A stretch of 64,000 bases of DNA from Persicitalea sp963716085 (GCA_963716085.1 OY970288.1:3410001-3474000); one strand, 5' to 3'. Positions 1-9,380 are shown, numbered from the stretch's first letter. The notes: a model not told the origin generated them from the sequence alone. Made by a program: numbers and translations.

Positions 1-121
1 GCCAAATCAAAATTTCACCGTAGGGAGTCTTTATTTGCCCTATTTCAGCCTTTTTTTGCGCGTTGGCTGTTGTTGAACACAGCAGAAGAAGCAAAAGAAT
101 ACCGTATACAGATTTGAGCAT
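1..121 (-). CDS. Peptidylprolyl isomerase, cyclophilin type (N-terminal fragment)
   Basis: Partial gene running off the left edge; 40 residues are visible. It begins with a clear Sec signal peptide (basic start, Leu-rich core, cleavage near ANAQ). The text after it, IKTPYGEILIW, resembles the first strand of cyclophilin-type peptidylprolyl isomerases, which speed proline cis-trans isomerisation and are often periplasmic in this phylum. The family call rests on a dozen residues, so it is tentative. It is divergent from the DUF6268 gene at 301. Confidence 0.5.
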   Translation of the reverse strand, partial: MLKSVYGILLLLLLCSTTANAQKKAEIGQIKTPYGEILIW

Positions 122-300
122 GGTTGTTGGATTTTGAAAATGAATGTAAGGGTTGAGGTGGGCTAATATATGGTAGATTCAAGTTATAACTGCTACACGC
201 TCTTCATTTTTGAGTTTGGGGGCAACTTTGCGGGCACAGACTTACAGCTCGCTTTATTTTATTTACTTTTGCTTCAACGCATCCAAAAACTCCCCCCCAC

Positions 301-1383
301 ATGCGACTTTTTCCATACCGCAGACTCTCGAAATATCTGGCTACAATCCTGTTGGGCGTAGCCTTGCCGTACAGCGTTTTTGCCCAAGACGACGATGACT
401 TTGACCCTGACGCCTTTGAAATGGCCGATGAAACGCCCATCAAGCGTTTTAGCACCAACAAAATCAACAACCTCAGTCCTACCCGTCTGGTAGGTATCAG
501 CTTCGATTACCTGGGAGGTTACACCATGTCTTCGGAAGCCGCTGCCGGCTTGAGCGCTACGGATGCGGCCGGGTATTCGCCCTACGATGCGCCGGTCAAT
601 CGAAACAGCGGCTTGCGGCTGGATGCCAATATTCCGCTCGTTTCCAAAAGCAATATTATCGCTAACCTGACCGCCTCCTATTGGGAGAGTCGCTACGACA
701 TCGACGAGACCAGGGTGAACCCCGCCCATCAAATCGCCCTCAATCACGCACGTCATCCACTCCGCACCACCACCCTTGGGGCGCTGATTTTCAAGCCCCT
801 GGACGAAAAACACTTCCTGGTTTTTCAGGCCGAAGCTGCCCTGAACGGCAACTATGACTTCGGTGATATCAAACCGGACTTCGGGCTGACGAAATACAGC
901 GCAACCGCTATTTACGGCTGGAAGTTTGACGACAACCGTAACCTGGGCGTCGGCATAACGCGCACGTACCGGGGAGGCAGGGTACTGCACATCCCCGTGC
1001 TGCTGTGGAACCGAACCTTCAATGACCGGTGGGGAATGGAACTTCTGCTGCCTGCGCGTGGCCACGCCCGGTACAACTTCTCGACTAAATCGGTGCTGAT
1101 GCTGGGCTATGAACTGGAAGGACAAAGCTACCATGTACAGTCGGCGCCGGGAGCCAACACCACCTATGGATTTTCGCAAATGGAACTCAGAAAGTCCGAG
1201 ATTCGGGCGCGGGTATCGTGGGACAAGAGTCTGACTGATTTTATTTGGTTCAACGTTCAGGCGGGGGTGCGTCCCATGTATCGCTATGAGCTGGCCCAAC
1301 GAGAAAATGCCGATGCCTTTATATCCAACCGGATGGGCATGCCGTTGTACTTTCGCGTAGGGTTCAATCTGGTGAGTCCGTAA
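301..1383 (+). CDS. DUF6268-like outer membrane beta-barrel protein
   Basis: 360-residue exported protein. A signal peptide ends near VFAQ at about residue 29, followed by an acidic stretch (DDDDFDPD). The rest has the alternating polar/aromatic pattern and glycine turns of an outer-membrane barrel. It resembles DUF6268, a Bacteroidota barrel family of unknown function. The start at 301 puts the signal peptide at the N-terminus. The next gene in the same direction begins 50 bp downstream, so the two may be co-transcribed. No ligand can be inferred. Confidence 0.7.
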   Translation: MRLFPYRRLSKYLATILLGVALPYSVFAQDDDDFDPDAFEMADETPIKRFSTNKINNLSPTRLVGISFDYLGGYTMSSEAAAGLSATDAAGYSPYDAPVNRNSGLRLDANIPLVSKSNIIANLTASYWESRYDIDETRVNPAHQIALNHARHPLRTTTLGALIFKPLDEKHFLVFQAEAALNGNYDFGDIKPDFGLTKYSATAIYGWKFDDNRNLGVGITRTYRGGRVLHIPVLLWNRTFNDRWGMELLLPARGHARYNFSTKSVLMLGYELEGQSYHVQSAPGANTTYGFSQMELRKSEIRARVSWDKSLTDFIWFNVQAGVRPMYRYELAQRENADAFISNRMGMPLYFRVGFNLVSP

Positions 1384-1433
1384 TCATTACTAGCGAACCG
1401 TTTTTCTCATAACACCCAAAATCAACCACAACC

Positions 1434-1937
1434 ATGAACATTCCCAAAATCCTGATGGCCGCTTTGGCCGTGCTACTAGTGACACTTAGCCTTGCGGCGG
1501 CGCAAAGCCTCGACAATCCTGCCGACATTATTGTGGGCAACTGGCAGCCGAGCAACGGGCAATCCGTCATCCAGATTTACAAAGGAAGGGAAGCCGCCGG
1601 CGAGGATCCCAAAAAAATCTACGGACGCACCATTTGGCTCAAAGAGCCCAACGACCCCGAAACCAATCAGCCGAATCTGGACAAGAACAACCCGGATGAA
1701 TCCAAACGCAAAACCCCTCGCAAAGGGCTGGTTATCATGAAGGATGTGACATTTACTGGTTCCAAAGATAAACTCACTTGGGGAGAAGGCTCCATCTATG
1801 ATCCAAACAACGGCTCCACCTACTCTTTTGAAGCAACGATATCACCCCAAAACCTGAACGTAATGGAAGGGCGTGGCTACATCGGCGTTTCGCTTTTTGG
1901 CCGCACAGATACCTGGAAGCGCTTGGTCAAAAAATGA
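1434..1937 (+). CDS. DUF2147 domain-containing exported protein
   Basis: 167 residues with a signal peptide (cleavage near LAAAQS, about residue 24). The mature part starts with an I-V-G-N-W motif, continues with I-Q-I-Y and a YGRTIWLKEPND segment, and ends with G-R-T-D-T-W-K-R-L. This is the usual DUF2147 layout (a small lipocalin-like beta domain of about 115 residues). Family members are secreted and of unknown function. It lies 50 bp after the DUF6268 gene in the same direction. Confidence 0.8.
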   Translation: MNIPKILMAALAVLLVTLSLAAAQSLDNPADIIVGNWQPSNGQSVIQIYKGREAAGEDPKKIYGRTIWLKEPNDPETNQPNLDKNNPDESKRKTPRKGLVIMKDVTFTGSKDKLTWGEGSIYDPNNGSTYSFEATISPQNLNVMEGRGYIGVSLFGRTDTWKRLVKK

Positions 1938-1971
1938 GAGGCGTCACACGCTCGCTAGCCGGTTCAGCTTA

Positions 1972-2187
1972 CTATGATCTGTAATTGGGACGCTCGATCC
2001 CGGCTGAGAACCGCGTTTCGGTTGTGCCCTTAGCTTGGCTTTCTCTCTCAGGCAACTGGCGCATGATCTCAGCTAACTGATTTATGGTAAACGATATAGT
2101 CATCTTTATCGCATTTTCCATAGGCATGATCATCTGTTGGTACAGATGCGGTGAACGCGAAGCCTTGCTTGATAAATCGCGTTGCAA
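1972..2187 (-). CDS. Small open frame, possible antitoxin remnant
   Basis: A 71-codon open frame with no clear family. The part from the internal ATG at 2103 (MTISFTINQLAEIMRQLPE) resembles the N-terminal helix of small antitoxin-like proteins common in Cytophagales, but the tail is unlike them. The first codons overlap the palindromic repeat that starts at 2177, so the long start is probably false. It may be a decayed antitoxin or no gene at all. Confidence 0.2.
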   Translation of the reverse strand: MQRDLSSKASRSPHLYQQMIMPMENAIKMTISFTINQLAEIMRQLPERESQAKGTTETRFSAGIERPNYRS

Positions 2188-2207
2188 ACGCGAGAAGTTG
2201 CAACGCC
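2177..2207. repeat. Palindromic intergenic repeat R1, partial copy
   Basis: Contains the R1 core CGCGTTGCAAACGCG (CGCGTT/AACGCG arms around GCA), followed by a degenerate GTTGCAACGCC. Fuller copies occur at 5017, 11308 and 12861. Confidence 0.65.
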
Positions 2208-2289
2208 AGTGAGCGACTCGACTGTCGCTGCGGCGGACGGGGCTACGTGGCCTACTTTGTGAAGCACAAGTAAGGGTTACTCGTCGTTG

Positions 2290-2874
2290 TTACTTATTCA
2301 GTTGCCCCAGTTCTTCAATTTTTCTGAGCCAATTTTGTCGGTAAGTCTCTTTTGAGAGCCGAATGGGGCCAATCGTCGTTACGCGCACGGGATTTATTCC
2401 ACTGAATTGTAAAGTCAATTTCTTCATCGCGTTGTTGCTTGGTTGTCTGTTTATCAACCAATAGTACCACGCGGGCTGGTCGAGCGTCGAGATGATTCTG
2501 GCCGATTTTCCGGTGAGTAGTTTGTCCCACCATACGGAGTTTTTTCTTTTCTGAAAGGCAAAACCGGGCAGAAAAACCCGGTCGATGAATCCTTTTAAAA
2601 TAGCGGGCAGCGATCCCCACCATACTGGATAGATCCATACCAGATGGTCGGCCCACTTTATCTTTTCCTGGGCGTCGATCAAATCGGATTCGAGTTCCGT
2701 TCGTTTGCGGTAGCCAAATTGCAGATTTGGGTCGAATTGCAAATCCCGAACGATGATTTCTTTGATTTCGGCTCCCGACGAAGCGGCTCCGTTTTTGTAA
2801 GCAACAGCCAGGGCAAAGCAGAAGCTCTCTTTATCGGGGTGGCCGTTTATTAGCAAGATTTTCTTGATTGACAT
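2290..2874 (-). CDS. NAD(P)H-dependent oxidoreductase, flavodoxin-like fold
   Basis: 194 residues, the normal length for the NQO1/KefF-type flavodoxin-fold family. These FMN or FAD enzymes transfer two electrons from NAD(P)H to quinones or similar acceptors. Visible marks are KKILLINGHPDKESFCFAL (residues 4-22, phosphate-binding loop) and YPVWWGSLPAILKGFIDRVF (82-101, flavin-binding signature), then PGFAFQ. It is cytoplasmic, with no signal peptide. It appears to be a single-gene unit, convergent with the DUF2147 gene and divergent from the nucleoside hydrolase. Confidence 0.85.
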   Translation of the reverse strand: MSIKKILLINGHPDKESFCFALAVAYKNGAASSGAEIKEIIVRDLQFDPNLQFGYRKRTELESDLIDAQEKIKWADHLVWIYPVWWGSLPAILKGFIDRVFLPGFAFQKRKNSVWWDKLLTGKSARIISTLDQPAWYYWLINRQPSNNAMKKLTLQFSGINPVRVTTIGPIRLSKETYRQNWLRKIEELGQLNK

Positions 2875-3056
2875 TAGGTTGAGGAAAAATCTCAGGGGTC
2901 AGTATGGGCATTAAGAGCCAGAAGCCGGGCCGATTTACTGGTTCGTTGCCGAAGCAGCCAAGATGCGCGCGTTCTGAGCGCAGAATTACGAATTGATTTC
3001 TAACTTGTAAATCTAACGAGTTCGTCCCTATTTCAATCCACTCACTTTACTTAACC

Positions 3057-4058
3057 ATGAATCGCGTACCCCCCTATCCGTTACTTGTTTTCCTGCTCCT
3101 TCTGACCACATTCGTCACCGCCCAGCCTGTGAAACTGATTTTTGACACCGACATGGAGTCGGACGTGGATGACGTGGGCGCGCTGGCCATGCTGCACGGC
3201 CTGGCCGACAAGGGCGAGGTCGAAATCCTGGGCACGATGGTGTGCAGCCTCAACCCCTGGGCCGTGCCGACCGTGGACGTGCTCAACACCTACTTCAAGC
3301 GGCCCGGCATTCCCATCGGTGCGGTCAAGACGTTGGGCGTGTACCGCAACTCGAAGTACGCCCAAATCCTGGCCGAGGAGTTTCCGCAGGATATTGGAAT
3401 TGGTGAGAAAGCACCCGACGCCGTGGCGCAGTACCGCAAAATCCTGAGTACCCAGCCCGACCACAGCGTCGTCATCGTCACGGTGGGCTACCTCACCAAC
3501 CTCTCCTACCTGCTCGATAGCCGCCCCGACGCCAGCAGCCCGCTCGACGGCCTGGAACTGGTACGCCGGAAAGTGAAGCACCTCGTGTGTATGGGCGGGC
3601 GCTACCCCTACGAAAACGACCCCGGCAGGTACGGCAACTTCAAGCCCGACCCCGCCGCCGCGCAGCACGTGGCGCAGCATTGGCCCACGACGATCATCTT
3701 CACGGGCGGCGGCGAATTTGCCAATCTTTTCCGCGCGGGCAGCCCGGCGTTCGACTTTCCGCCCAAGTCCAACCCCGTTTCGCGGGCCTACGAGGTTTTC
3801 CTCAAAAGCTGGAACCGCACCTGGCACCACAGCGCCGACCTCATCGCGGTGTACGTAGCCGTGCGGGGCTGGGAAGAGTACTTTGTATTACACAAGCAGG
3901 GCTACAACCACATATTCGAAGACGGTACTTTGCTATGGCGGCTCCAACCCGACGACCCGCGCCACCAGTACGTCAACGACTTGAAAGAGGGAGTGACGCC
4001 CGAGCAGGTGGCGAAAGTGTTCGACGAGTTGATGATGTTCTCGGTTCGGGGGAAGTGA
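3057..4058 (+). CDS. Nucleoside hydrolase (IU-nucleoside hydrolase family), exported
   Basis: 333 residues. A signal peptide ends near TAQP (residue 23). The calcium- and ribose-binding signature DTDMESDVDDVGA starts at residue 30. It matches the DxDxxxDD pattern of the family that splits the N-glycosidic bond of ribonucleosides or related glycosides. Export suggests it works on scavenged nucleosides in the periplasm. The local sequence is more G+C-rich than its neighbours. It converges on the frameshifted gene that ends at 4076. Confidence 0.85.
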   Translation: MNRVPPYPLLVFLLLLTTFVTAQPVKLIFDTDMESDVDDVGALAMLHGLADKGEVEILGTMVCSLNPWAVPTVDVLNTYFKRPGIPIGAVKTLGVYRNSKYAQILAEEFPQDIGIGEKAPDAVAQYRKILSTQPDHSVVIVTVGYLTNLSYLLDSRPDASSPLDGLELVRRKVKHLVCMGGRYPYENDPGRYGNFKPDPAAAQHVAQHWPTTIIFTGGGEFANLFRAGSPAFDFPPKSNPVSRAYEVFLKSWNRTWHHSADLIAVYVAVRGWEEYFVLHKQGYNHIFEDGTLLWRLQPDDPRHQYVNDLKEGVTPEQVAKVFDELMMFSVRGK

Positions 4059-4075
4059 TGGGTATCGAGTTCAGC

Positions 4076-4698
4076 CTACTCAAATATTCGCCTTGATTTC
4101 AGAACCCCGCTTTTCTTCAATTCAAAAAGTTGCTCGACGTAATTTCCCCAAACTACGGTAACCTTATCAGATTCAATTTTGTAGTACGGGGTCGGATACC
4201 ATTTTGGAATGTACTCTCTGTTTCTCTCCTCAATTGGGTAGGAGATTTCTTTCTCGAACGGAATCAGTTCGGGTTTGATGGGGGTAGTTTTATTGAAAGA
4301 ATGTTCATAATCGCTGCTTTATATCCACTGGCCCATCGGCCATTCTCGGTTCGGTACACATCGGCGTACTGATACTTTTCGTGGTACAGCTTTCCCTCGT
4401 ATTTTGAGACGTATAGTAATGCGTGTTCGTATTTCGAAAAAGCGGGTGTGCCATAGTGGTCGTAGGCTATAAACTCAATCGTGTCGTATGGATAATGGCC
4501 GTACACTTGCTGTACAATACGATACTTTGCCCGGAAAGCCGCATTCCCGATAAGCTGATTGGGGTTTTTTGCCAGAAAAAATTTATTGACTTCAATTTTT
4601 TCGCCCACGAAAACGTACAAGCTGTCCTTGGCCGTTTGGGCTTGGGCGGTTTGTGACGCATACAGCCACGCGATGGCGAGAAAAGGCAAAAGTTTCAT
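4076..4698 (-). pseudogene. Exported protein of unknown function, one-base frameshift
   Basis: The first frame (start 4698) encodes a signal peptide (cleavage near AQAQ) and about 130 residues, ending NGRWASGYKAAIMNIL. It stops at 4264. At about 4318-4320 a one-base change gives a second frame that reads DYEHSFNKTTPIKPEL and stays open to the stop at 4076, ending VLKSRRIFE. Protein-like sequence continues smoothly across the join, and the total length (623 bp) is one base short of a multiple of three. One missing A in the run TATAAAG (minus strand) would restore a protein of about 207 residues. No family was recognised. It is either a young pseudogene or an assembly error. Confidence 0.7.
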
Positions 4699-4725
4699 GT
4701 CAGATAGAAAATTTTTGGCTGATTT

Positions 4726-4965
4726 TTAACACGTGAGTCGGCGTTCTTTACTGGCAATCACTTCATCAATTGCCTCAAAGAAATCGACCGCTTCTTCATC
4801 GCGGTTTTGGTTCACCAGCAGCAGGTCGGCAAAATCCTCCCCCCATTCCTGCATTTTTTCATCTTTTAAATCTATGAGCATGGCCGTGGTGCGGCCTTCT
4901 GCATCGACTACGTAGCTGATGTGTTCTTTGAGGGTTTTGGCTGAGACTTTTTTTTTGGTTTCCAT
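4726..4965 (-). CDS. Small antitoxin-like protein (orphan)
   Basis: 79 residues. A short basic N-terminus leads into ISYVVDAEGRTTAMLIDLKD, a beta-hairpin pattern like the Phd/YefM- or RelB-type antitoxin N-termini seen in Bacteroidota. The C-terminal half is acidic and helical. No toxin gene lies beside it: the next gene downstream encodes an exported protein. The start at 4965 is the only reasonable one. Function is inferred from shape only. Confidence 0.45.
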   Translation of the reverse strand: METKKKVSAKTLKEHISYVVDAEGRTTAMLIDLKDEKMQEWGEDFADLLLVNQNRDEEAVDFFEAIDEVIASKERRLTC

Positions 4966-5016
4966 GACAAGAATGTTATTTGATGCAAAGTTTATAAAGG
5001 TAGCATCTATGAGTTA

Positions 5017-5104
5017 GATCGCGTTGCAAACGCGAGGTGACGCATCGCCCGATTGTAAATTGGGGTTAGCGGGCGTCATACCTATTCGCGTTTGCAACGC
5101 GATC
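5017..5104. repeat. Palindromic intergenic repeat R1, complete copy
   Basis: 88-bp element with perfect 19-bp inverted ends (5017-5035 GATCGCGTTGCAAACGCGA and 5086-5104). Each end is itself a small palindrome. An inner pair, TGACG...CCCG at about 5037 and CGGGCGTCA near 5070, brackets a degenerate CCCGATTGTAAATTGGGGTTAGC. It is the most complete copy in the window and lies in the gap between 4965 and 5224. Confidence 0.8.
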
Positions 5105-5223
5105 CGAGCCTCAGCTACTTCTTGCGGCTTAGCCTGACGGTCATGACGATGATACAAACTACGAATTGGAAAATTATTTCAGGTAACAAGGAGTGAAGTG
5201 ATTCCCTGTGAAATCGCCCAAAA

Positions 5224-6153
5224 TTAAGATTTAAAGGAACGTGCCATATCTTCAATGCCTTGCTCGTACGAAGTGACTTCAAAATCCGGAAATTGTGCCC
5301 TGAACTTGCTACTATCCATGACGTAATCTGTCTCGAATTGATACATCATTTCCTCCACTTCCTTCAAGGTTGGGACAAAGAGCGACAGTATTTTACGCAT
5401 GAACTTCGGCAGATAGGATACCTCATAATCCGTTCCCAACGCTTTATTGAATAAGGCACCGATGGTTGCGATATCCACCGCTTCGGCTGTCGGCAGATGC
5501 CAAACATGTCCGTAGGCTTCCTCATCCAGCGCCAAGGCAACCAGCGCCCTGCCATTGTCGCTCACGTTGGCGTAGGTATGCTTGGTGCCTTTTCTGCCCA
5601 GTGTTTGCGGAGCTTTACCTTTAAGCATGTTTTCTAGGAATTGTGTGTAGAAAGGGCTGTTGAGCGCATTTTCACCATAAAAATCGGCCGATCGGCCGAT
5701 TGCCGCTTTTACTCTGCTCTCGCTTACTGCCTCGATTAGCAAATCTGCCGTTTGCTTTCTCGCATTGCCCTTTTTGGACACAGGGTTTTGCGGGTGGGCT
5801 TCGTCGAAAGGCGATTGCAGGTTGCCGTACAGGTAAACATTGTCCAGAAAAATGAGTCTCGCATCGGCCTTCTCGCAAGCCATAATTACGTTTTTCATCA
5901 GTTTGGGCCAGTCTTTTGCCCACAGGTCGGCATTGTAGGGCAACCCCACGCAGAGATAAACATAATCCGAATGTCGGATGGCATCCACGGCTTCTTGCTC
6001 ATTGAGCAGATCAGCTTTAATAGTTTCCGTATTTTCTAACTTTTTGGTCCGTTCGACGGCGTTGAAGGTAAGGTTTCTGCGTTGCAGCTCTTTGATAACG
6101 GCTCGCCCCGTCGCCCCTGACCCGCCCAAAACGGTGTGCAGTCGGTTTTTCAT
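5224..6153 (-). CDS. NAD(P)-dependent epimerase/dehydratase family protein
   Basis: 309 residues with an N-terminal Rossmann fold. The dinucleotide loop is GGSGATG (residues 10-16), and an acidic-end strand follows (AVERTKKLENTETIKADLLN). The region near YLYGN takes the place of the usual YxxxK. It belongs to the extended short-chain dehydrogenase group acting on sugar-like substrates; the substrate is not predictable. It is the last gene of a minus-strand run, 12 bp after the barrel gene at 6165. Confidence 0.8.
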   Translation of the reverse strand: MKNRLHTVLGGSGATGRAVIKELQRRNLTFNAVERTKKLENTETIKADLLNEQEAVDAIRHSDYVYLCVGLPYNADLWAKDWPKLMKNVIMACEKADARLIFLDNVYLYGNLQSPFDEAHPQNPVSKKGNARKQTADLLIEAVSESRVKAAIGRSADFYGENALNSPFYTQFLENMLKGKAPQTLGRKGTKHTYANVSDNGRALVALALDEEAYGHVWHLPTAEAVDIATIGALFNKALGTDYEVSYLPKFMRKILSLFVPTLKEVEEMMYQFETDYVMDSSKFRAQFPDFEVTSYEQGIEDMARSFKS

Positions 6154-6164
6154 CGATTGATTTT

Positions 6165-6791
6165 TTAAAATGATAAAATAAGGTTACCCCCCAACTGCCC
6201 CGTTTTGAACTGAACGCTTTCCGAAATCCCGTTGACCGTACCGTTTCGGTTGGCGTTTTCGTATTGCAGCTCAATGCTCAGGGCGGTTTTTGTGAAGGGA
6301 AGGGTGTAGCCGATACCTCCCATCAGCGAGGTGCCAATGGCGTACTGATGCTGGTATTGGCTTGTTGTTTCGTTGAGCCTTTTGGCCGTAAACTGCCCAA
6401 ATCCCAGGCTGCCGTTGACGTAGAGTCCTTTGTTGAATGCTTTGGATAGCAAAAAGTACTTGGCGGCAATGCCCAGGTTGTAATAGTTGAAGACGTACTG
6501 ACTACCATTCTCGCCGTCTGCCGGACTGCCAAATGTGCCGTGTATGCGGGAGCCGACGCCCAATCCTTTCCACTTTTCGGGTGCCACGTAGAAAGCCATC
6601 GTCAGGTTATTGCCGATTTGCGGTTCAAACCCTCCCCCCAGGGCGTTTCTTAAGGCGGCTTGGGCTTTCATATTGATGATTGCCTGACCCGCCCCCAAGC
6701 CTATTTCGCCATAGATTCTTGCTTTCCGGGACTGGGCAAAAGCGGTCTGATTTATTAAAAATGCGGCAAAAACGATTAGGATATGTTTCAT
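6165..6791 (-). CDS. Small outer membrane beta-barrel protein (unknown function)
   Basis: 208 residues with a signal peptide ending near AFAQ. The mature part has repeated amphipathic strands with Gly/aromatic turns (GEIGLGAGQAI, YYNLGIAAKYF, LYVNGSLGFGQF, LMGGIGYTLPF) and a terminal LILSF typical of barrels. It shares layout and phrases (YNYYQVGI/FNYYNLGI, GxGYxxPF) with the gene upstream at 6810, which suggests tandem duplication and divergence. It belongs to the minus-strand operon 10006-5224. Confidence 0.6.
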   Translation of the reverse strand: MKHILIVFAAFLINQTAFAQSRKARIYGEIGLGAGQAIINMKAQAALRNALGGGFEPQIGNNLTMAFYVAPEKWKGLGVGSRIHGTFGSPADGENGSQYVFNYYNLGIAAKYFLLSKAFNKGLYVNGSLGFGQFTAKRLNETTSQYQHQYAIGTSLMGGIGYTLPFTKTALSIELQYENANRNGTVNGISESVQFKTGQLGGNLILSF

Positions 6792-6809
6792 TTTTTTGGT
6801 TGTTAAAGT

Positions 6810-7466
6810 TTAAAAAACCACGCCCACATTCAGGCTCACGTGATGCGTCGTGAACTTAGTCACATCCCGGTTGCCGGTGATGCGGGCGTTTTTGTTTGAG
6901 TATTCGTAGTCGAGGTCAATATTCAGGGCCGATTTGCTGTTATTGAACGGAATGGCGTACCCAAACCCTCCCAGGTAGGCGAACCCGTGAGCGTTTTGAA
7001 ACTGGTAGGTATTTGTAGCCCCAAATTTCGTCCGCTCGTTGGCGGGTCCGTACCCAACGCTTGCTTTGAAAGCGAAACCTTGGTTGAACTGCCTGGTAAT
7101 GAAATAGTCCTTGATCCCGATACCGACCTGATAGTAGTTGTATGAGTAGGTTTCATGGTTACCGCCCGTATTGGGCCGGGCGATTAGTCCCCTGATGCCT
7201 GTGCCAACACCCAAGCCCAGGAAGGCCTCGGGTGCCCAGTAATAATAGGTGGAGAAGGTGTACCCATCGTTACGACCGAAGCCCCGGTTGTCGTTGAAGG
7301 TCTCTTTGTCGCCGAGTGCTCCTCTAAAAAAAGTATTACCGTAGCCGACACTGACGGCACCGAACACCGGTAGTTTTTTCTTGTCGATTTCTGCACTTTG
7401 GGCAGCGGTGTCCTCTGTCAGAAAGCAGAGAATTAGTAGAGCAAGACCTAGCGTTATATTTTTCAT
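6810..7466 (-). CDS. Small outer membrane beta-barrel protein (unknown function)
   Basis: 218 residues with a signal peptide ending near TAAQS. Barrel-like mature part: FGAVSVGYGNTFF, YNYYQVGIGIKDYF, AYLGGFGYAIPF, and a final strand VSLNVGVVF. It is a probable paralogue of the gene at 6165. Gaps of 33 bp upstream and 19 bp downstream support one operon. The role is unknown; small barrels of this sort are usually structural or minor channels. Confidence 0.6.
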   Translation of the reverse strand: MKNITLGLALLILCFLTEDTAAQSAEIDKKKLPVFGAVSVGYGNTFFRGALGDKETFNDNRGFGRNDGYTFSTYYYWAPEAFLGLGVGTGIRGLIARPNTGGNHETYSYNYYQVGIGIKDYFITRQFNQGFAFKASVGYGPANERTKFGATNTYQFQNAHGFAYLGGFGYAIPFNNSKSALNIDLDYEYSNKNARITGNRDVTKFTTHHVSLNVGVVF

Positions 7467-7498
7467 TATTGCGGAAATTGGGTTGCGTTACAGAAATT

Positions 7499-8179
7499 TT
7501 ATTTGCCACCAAAGGTGTACCCTACGGCAATGTTAAATAACAGGGGCGTGTTGCCGAAGCCGATGTTGGCGGCTTTGAGGGTTTCCCGTTTGCCAGTGGT
7601 CTTGTTGTCGTAGGAAAACGCATCGTTTTTCAAGGTCGAACCCACGTTCTGCCACCACCGCAGGCTGGTACTCGTCGTGATTCCTTGCAAGACCTTGTTT
7701 CCGTTATTCCTGAATGGAAAATAGCGGTAGTAGATTCCGGTGCCCAACGTGAAGGTTTTGTACTCCTTGATTTTATTTTGTGCGGTTTGAGAATCGGCTT
7801 TATTGTACACTTCCCAGCTGTGAAGTTTTGGTTCAAAACGAACATCGAGGAATGAGTTGATACGGTACCCGATGCCAAAGCCTGACGAAATCGGCAGGTG
7901 AAGTACGATATTCTGTGCTTCTAAATCACCGCTTGCGGGTGGGTTCAGATTGAATCCGTGGGAGTACTCGAATATCATGCGCCTGGTTGTGTAATTCACC
8001 TCGAAATTCCCGCCATTCAGCACCACCGGCTGGATTAGTCCGGCCAAGACGGTGAATCTATTGGAATAAAGCAGGGGATCTTTCGTATCGGAACTTTGGG
8101 CGTTAGAAAATTGAGTTGAAAGACATATAATGCCAAGGGTGAGTACTATGATCAGGGCTTTCTTATAAAAAATGGGCAA
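7499..8179 (-). pseudogene. Outer membrane barrel-like protein, 5' end split off by the IS
   Basis: The mature region (about 200 residues after FSNAQ) is intact and barrel-like, ending IAVGYTFGGK. The native start has been separated: the first seven codons, MKNSIIV, lie beyond the transposon at 9412-9391. They join exactly to LTLGIICLSTQFSNAQ when the IS and one target copy are removed. The frame now visible starts with TTG at 8179 inside the IS end and reads MPIFYKKALIIVLTLGIICL, which still looks like a signal peptide. A stop codon lies two codons upstream, so only that TTG could rescue it. Normal expression is probably lost or reduced. Confidence 0.75.
8143..8152. repeat. Target site duplication, left copy
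   Basis: GTACTATGAT directly abuts the left inverted end of the IS at 8153. The same 10 bp follow the right end at 9391-9400. Confidence 0.9.
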
Positions 8180-8192
8180 GGCTTAGTTAGCC

Positions 8193-8200
8193 TATCTTTG
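8193..8200 (+). promoter_or_regulatory. Possible transposase promoter, -7 box
   Basis: TATCTTTG fits the Bacteroidota TAnnTTTG element and lies 23 bp before the transposase start. No good TTTG -33 box is seen upstream. Confidence 0.4.
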
Positions 8201-8222
8201 TGGTTAACTAGACTACAAAAAC

Positions 8223-9380
8223 ATGACCACTTCGCCAAGCCCGGCTAAAACTACGACTTTTTTCGAACTACTTCGGCAAACACCCTGCCTGGATGGGCGT
8301 GACAACCGGGGATTAAAACACGATATGGCATTCGTTCTCACAGGCTTAATCCTGGCTATGTTCAGCGGCAGAGATGGCAAGCTCTCCGGTCTGCATCGGC
8401 ACATGGTCAACCATTTTGAGGCACTCTGTGTGGCGGTTCAGTTCAGGCCCGAAAAGGCGATTTCCCGCGCTCAACTGCCGCTGCTGCTTGCCCAGGTCGA
8501 TGGCGCGACATTCGCGCGGCTGCTTTTCGATTGGTCCGGGTTGGTTCTGAGTCAGGAGGCCAAGCGCTGGTTCACTTTCGATGGCAAAGAGTTGCGGGGC
8601 AGCATTTTGCCAGGCCACAAACGGGGCGAGGCGTGCGTCTCGGCCCAAGCCCACGACTCGGGGCAAGTCGTGGCCCAGACCTACTACAACGGCATAAAGG
8701 AAAGCGAGCGGCCGGCCGTTCTGCAACTGCTGAATGAGAGCGGGTTGTGCAGTCAAAAGGTCACTCTGGATGCCCTCCACCTAACCCCCAGGGCGACCGG
8801 GGCCATCCACAAGGCCCAGGGGGTCTACCTGATCGGCCTCAAGTCCAACCAGAAGCACCTGTACAGATACTGCCTTTGCAACAGCCTGACCAGCAAGGCG
8901 TCCTACGAACGGGCCGACGAGCCGGAACGTGGCCACGGCCGGGTCGACCAGCGAAGCTACGCATGCTACGATTTGCAGCCCGACGCGCTGGCTTCCCGCT
9001 GGCGCAAGGTCGGCATGGGGTCTTGTATCGAAGTTAGCCGCACCCGCAGCAGCCTGGATGGCAGCCAGGTGAGCCAGGAAACGTGCCGTTACGTCACCAA
9101 CGCCCGTCCCGCCAACCAGGCTGAGGCCGATGAGCTTTTTGACGCCATCCGTCGGCATTGGCTTCTCGAAGTAACGCACCACTACCGGGACGTCACACTG
9201 GCCGAGGATGGGCTGAGAACGAAGAGCCAGCCTGTTAGCCAAATGATGAGTAGCCTCAGGACGCTGGTAGTCAACTTGTTGAAGCGAACGAAGCCTAAGA
9301 ATATGGCTGCTCAAATTGATGAGTTTGCCGACAATTTCAATATCTTGGTTCGGTTTCTGACTCAACAAATGGTTTTATAA
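8223..9380 (+). CDS. ISAs1 family transposase
   Basis: 385 residues, full length for the family. An N-terminal domain is followed by the DDE catalytic region: the first Asp in FDGKELRGS, the second in TLDALHLTPRA, and the Glu in the HHYRDVTLAEDGLRT region, then the usual LRTLVVNLLKR helix. It performs cut-and-paste transposition of the surrounding 1.24-kb element. Its stop codon lies inside the right inverted repeat. No other copy of the element was seen in this window. Confidence 0.92.
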   Translation: MTTSPSPAKTTTFFELLRQTPCLDGRDNRGLKHDMAFVLTGLILAMFSGRDGKLSGLHRHMVNHFEALCVAVQFRPEKAISRAQLPLLLAQVDGATFARLLFDWSGLVLSQEAKRWFTFDGKELRGSILPGHKRGEACVSAQAHDSGQVVAQTYYNGIKESERPAVLQLLNESGLCSQKVTLDALHLTPRATGAIHKAQGVYLIGLKSNQKHLYRYCLCNSLTSKASYERADEPERGHGRVDQRSYACYDLQPDALASRWRKVGMGSCIEVSRTRSSLDGSQVSQETCRYVTNARPANQAEADELFDAIRRHWLLEVTHHYRDVTLAEDGLRTKSQPVSQMMSSLRTLVVNLLKRTKPKNMAAQIDEFADNFNILVRFLTQQMVL